Assembly (NCBI GenBank): GCA_017962825.1
Contig: JAGCUO010000160.1
Location: 1-64,000 of the forward strand
Reading direction: 5' to 3'
DNA from: Lachnospiraceae bacterium
GTDB lineage: Bacteria; Bacillota; Clostridia; Lachnospirales; Lachnospiraceae
Length of the DNA stretch: 64,000 nucleotides
Part shown: one piece after another, positions 62,246 through 64,000 of the stretch
Position numbering within the stretch: position 1 is the stretch's first letter
How the letters are laid out: each line of letters begins with the position of its first letter
Position numbers and translations under genes: made by a program
Notes under the pieces: model-generated
What the model was told of the DNA's origin: nothing
Database searches by the model: none
What the model saw: the letters and a program-made list of their open reading frames with translations, nothing else

Positions 62246-63505
62246 TCATCCGAAATGAACTTTGCTGATATATTCCAAAATGCACTCTCTGGCAAGGATC
62301 AGTGCATTCGTTGCGGAAAGCGTTCTGATCTTGTTTCTGTTTCCTGAGAAGTGACATTCCTTCACTTTAACCTTGCCGTCAACACAGCATGCGATGTAAA
62401 CAAGTCCCACGGGCTTTTCTTCGGTTCCTCCGTCGGGGCCTGCGATTCCGGTTACGGATATGCATACATCGGATTTGGTGACGCCTGCACCGCCCTTTGC
62501 CATCTCGGTAGCAACCTGGGATGAAACGGCGCCGTATTTATCAAGAGTGCCTTTTTTGACACCCGCAAGTTTTCTTTTCGACTTGTTGGAATAAGTTACA
62601 AGTCCGCATTTAAATACTTCCGAAGCACCGCTTACGCCTACGATGCTCGAAGCAATAAGACCGCCGGTACAGGACTCAACGGTCGAAAGAGTCATTTTGT
62701 TGGATTCAAGAAGATCAATGATCGCCTTTTCAAGACTTACACCTTCCTCGGCGGCATAAACATGCTCTCCGAAGCGTGCCTTGATCTCTTTTACCACAGG
62801 CTTAACAAGCTTCTTGGCATCTTTTTCATTTTCCGCGGATGCGGTAACTCTGATATGAACCTCACCTGTTTTCGCATAGGTTGCGATGGTGGGGTTGGAC
62901 TGTGCATCGATGAGATCCTTGATCATGGTCTCGGCTTTGCTCTCGCCCACGCCTACGATCTTAACGGTACGCGAATAGAGAACACCCTCCTGTTTGGACG
63001 CAAGGTAAGGCATTATCTCGTCATCAAACATAGCTTCCAGCTCGATGGGAGGTCCGGGAAGCAGAATGTATGTATTCTTTTTGGTCTCCAAAATAATACC
63101 GGGAGCAGTACCGTTTGGATTGGGAACCGCCGTTGCACCCTTGGGAAGAAGCGCCTGTTTCCAGTTGTTCTCCGTGGGTTCGATGCCTCTTTTTGCAAAA
63201 TAATCCGCAATGGACTTACGGCTTACCGCATCCTCGATAAGAGGAAGTTTGCAAAACTCCGCAACAGCTTCCTTGGTCATATCATCTTCTGTGGGGCCGA
63301 GACCGCCGGACAAAATAATGATCTCGCTTCTGGCAGAACTTTCCTTAAGCTGTGCCAGAGCTCTGTCCATATTGTCACCGACAACGCACTGATGATAGCA
63401 GTCGATCCCAAGACGCGATATACGCTCGGCGATAAAGGCTGCATTGGTATTTATGATATTTCCGAGTAAAAGCTCGGTTCCTACACAGATGATCTCAGCG
63501 TTCAT
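62246..63505 (-). CDS. cinA: CinA: competence/damage-inducible protein with nicotinamide-nucleotide amidase domain
   Basis: The 419-residue two-domain protein has an N-terminal MoaB-like (COG1058) domain (ILSGGLGPTEDDMTKEAVAE) and a C-terminal amidase domain with TVESCTGGLIAS and SVTGIAGPDGGTEEKP. The amidase deamidates nicotinamide mononucleotide in pyridine nucleotide salvage. Its start overlaps the pgsA stop (ATGA), as in many Firmicutes, and it lies upstream of recA. Confidence 0.96.
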   Translation of the reverse strand: MNAEIICVGTELLLGNIINTNAAFIAERISRLGIDCYHQCVVGDNMDRALAQLKESSARSEIIILSGGLGPTEDDMTKEAVAEFCKLPLIEDAVSRKSIADYFAKRGIEPTENNWKQALLPKGATAVPNPNGTAPGIILETKKNTYILLPGPPIELEAMFDDEIMPYLASKQEGVLYSRTVKIVGVGESKAETMIKDLIDAQSNPTIATYAKTGEVHIRVTASAENEKDAKKLVKPVVKEIKARFGEHVYAAEEGVSLEKAIIDLLESNKMTLSTVESCTGGLIASSIVGVSGASEVFKCGLVTYSNKSKRKLAGVKKGTLDKYGAVSSQVATEMAKGGAGVTKSDVCISVTGIAGPDGGTEEKPVGLVYIACCVDGKVKVKECHFSGNRNKIRTLSATNALILARECILEYISKVHFG

Positions 63506-64000
63506 TTAAGCACACCCCAATTTTTAACAAGATAATCGACAAGCGATATGACAGTAAGGGCAAGTGCCACATACATAACGATATCTACGACGATAACGGG
63601 AAGTCCGAAAAGTACAAGAATAGGTTCTACTATCATCATGATTACCATTATCATCTGGAATGTCGTTTTGAATTTTCCCCACCAGCTTGCCGCAATGACC
63701 TTGCCTGCTTCCGCAGCAACAAGTCTGAAACCGCTGATGATGAATTCTCTCGCAATGATGATCATGACGATCCAGGCGGGAATCCTGTTCATGGCCTGAA
63801 GTGCAACCAGTGCGGTACATACAAGAAGCTTGTCCGCAAGAGGATCCATGAATTTACCGAAGTTGGTGACAAGACCCATTCTGCGCGCAAGTTTTCCGTC
63901 CAGCATATCTGTAAGCGATGCGATGATAAAGATAATATCTGCCAGAATATCGGGGATCAGAAGATTGTTGCCAAACCATCCTTTCTGTCCGCCGAGAAGC
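63502..64000 (-). CDS. pgsA: CDP-diacylglycerol-glycerol-3-phosphate 3-phosphatidyltransferase (partial)
   Basis: The frame runs open to the window edge, so the 5' end is missing; about 166 residues are visible. The CDP-alcohol phosphatidyltransferase motif DG-x2-AR-x8-G-x3-D-x3-D is complete (LDGKLARR, then FGKFMDPLADKLL), followed by four hydrophobic helices. It makes phosphatidylglycerol phosphate from CDP-diacylglycerol, the product of CdsA. The start codon would lie beyond position 64000. Confidence 0.95.
   Translation of the reverse strand, partial: LLGGQKGWFGNNLLIPDILADIIFIIASLTDMLDGKLARRMGLVTNFGKFMDPLADKLLVCTALVALQAMNRIPAWIVMIIIAREFIISGFRLVAAEAGKVIAASWWGKFKTTFQMIMVIMMIVEPILVLFGLPVIVVDIVMYVALALTVISLVDYLVKNWGVLK

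Overview
The window reads as the chromosome of a Gram-positive anaerobe of the Clostridia, most likely Lachnospiraceae. This is inferred from the tig-clpP-clpX-engB order, the pyrH-frr-uppS-cdsA-dxr-rseP run, the pgsA-cinA-recA-recX-rny neighbourhood, consensus GGAGG ribosome binding sites and TTGACA/TATAAT promoters, and a corrinoid-activator (RACE-type) ASKHA protein. Most genes lie on the minus strand. No rRNA, tRNA, complete insertion sequence, CRISPR array or phage structural gene was seen.

Layout. 0-9.7 kb: a MurL-like PP-loop protein, a membrane-anchored zinc-ribbon/TPR/solute-binding fusion, the ASKHA protein, clpB, a zinc-ribbon membrane protein, a secreted beta-helix protein, and cspA behind an unusual leader. 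9.8-16.6 kb: a six-gene polyamine operon (speA, speE, a carboxyspermidine dehydrogenase, nspC, aguA, aguB). 17.1-33.7 kb: an A+T-richer accessory island. It has a nuclease-like protein with an HTH regulator and a palindromic operator, then a tail of small, often unrecognised genes (immunity-like proteins, five GNAT acetyltransferases, a methyltransferase, VOC, metallophosphoesterase, DinB, DUF4291). At least four genes there are broken. 33.7-41.4 kb: traX, engB, clpX, clpP, tig, then a kinase/phosphatase-like pair with dxr. 41.5-50.7 kb: a MITE-like element at the rseP stop codon, rseP, cdsA, uppS, frr, pyrH, a bactofilin, a polysaccharide deacetylase, DAHP synthase, xerD and a Nudix hydrolase. 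50.8-54.0 kb: an aminotransferase, a probable structured RNA on the plus strand, and rny. 54.1-60.2 kb: a glycan-type cluster with two glycosyltransferases, a stand-alone carrier protein, a stand-alone adenylation enzyme, an AAC(3)-family acyltransferase and a DUF4910-type hydrolase. 60.3-64.0 kb: recX, recA with a double SOS operator, cinA, and the 3' part of pgsA.

Connections. Seven copies of a hairpin repeat (TGACA..GGGGACG..) sit at gene ends through the core regions. Their two arms change together from copy to copy. The best candidates for undescribed biology are the activation/acyl-transfer glycan cluster, the nuclease/HTH module with its operator, the cspA leader, the structured RNA at 52.2 kb, and the MITE with an 8-bp target duplication. 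All functions are inferred from sequence; no database search was possible.
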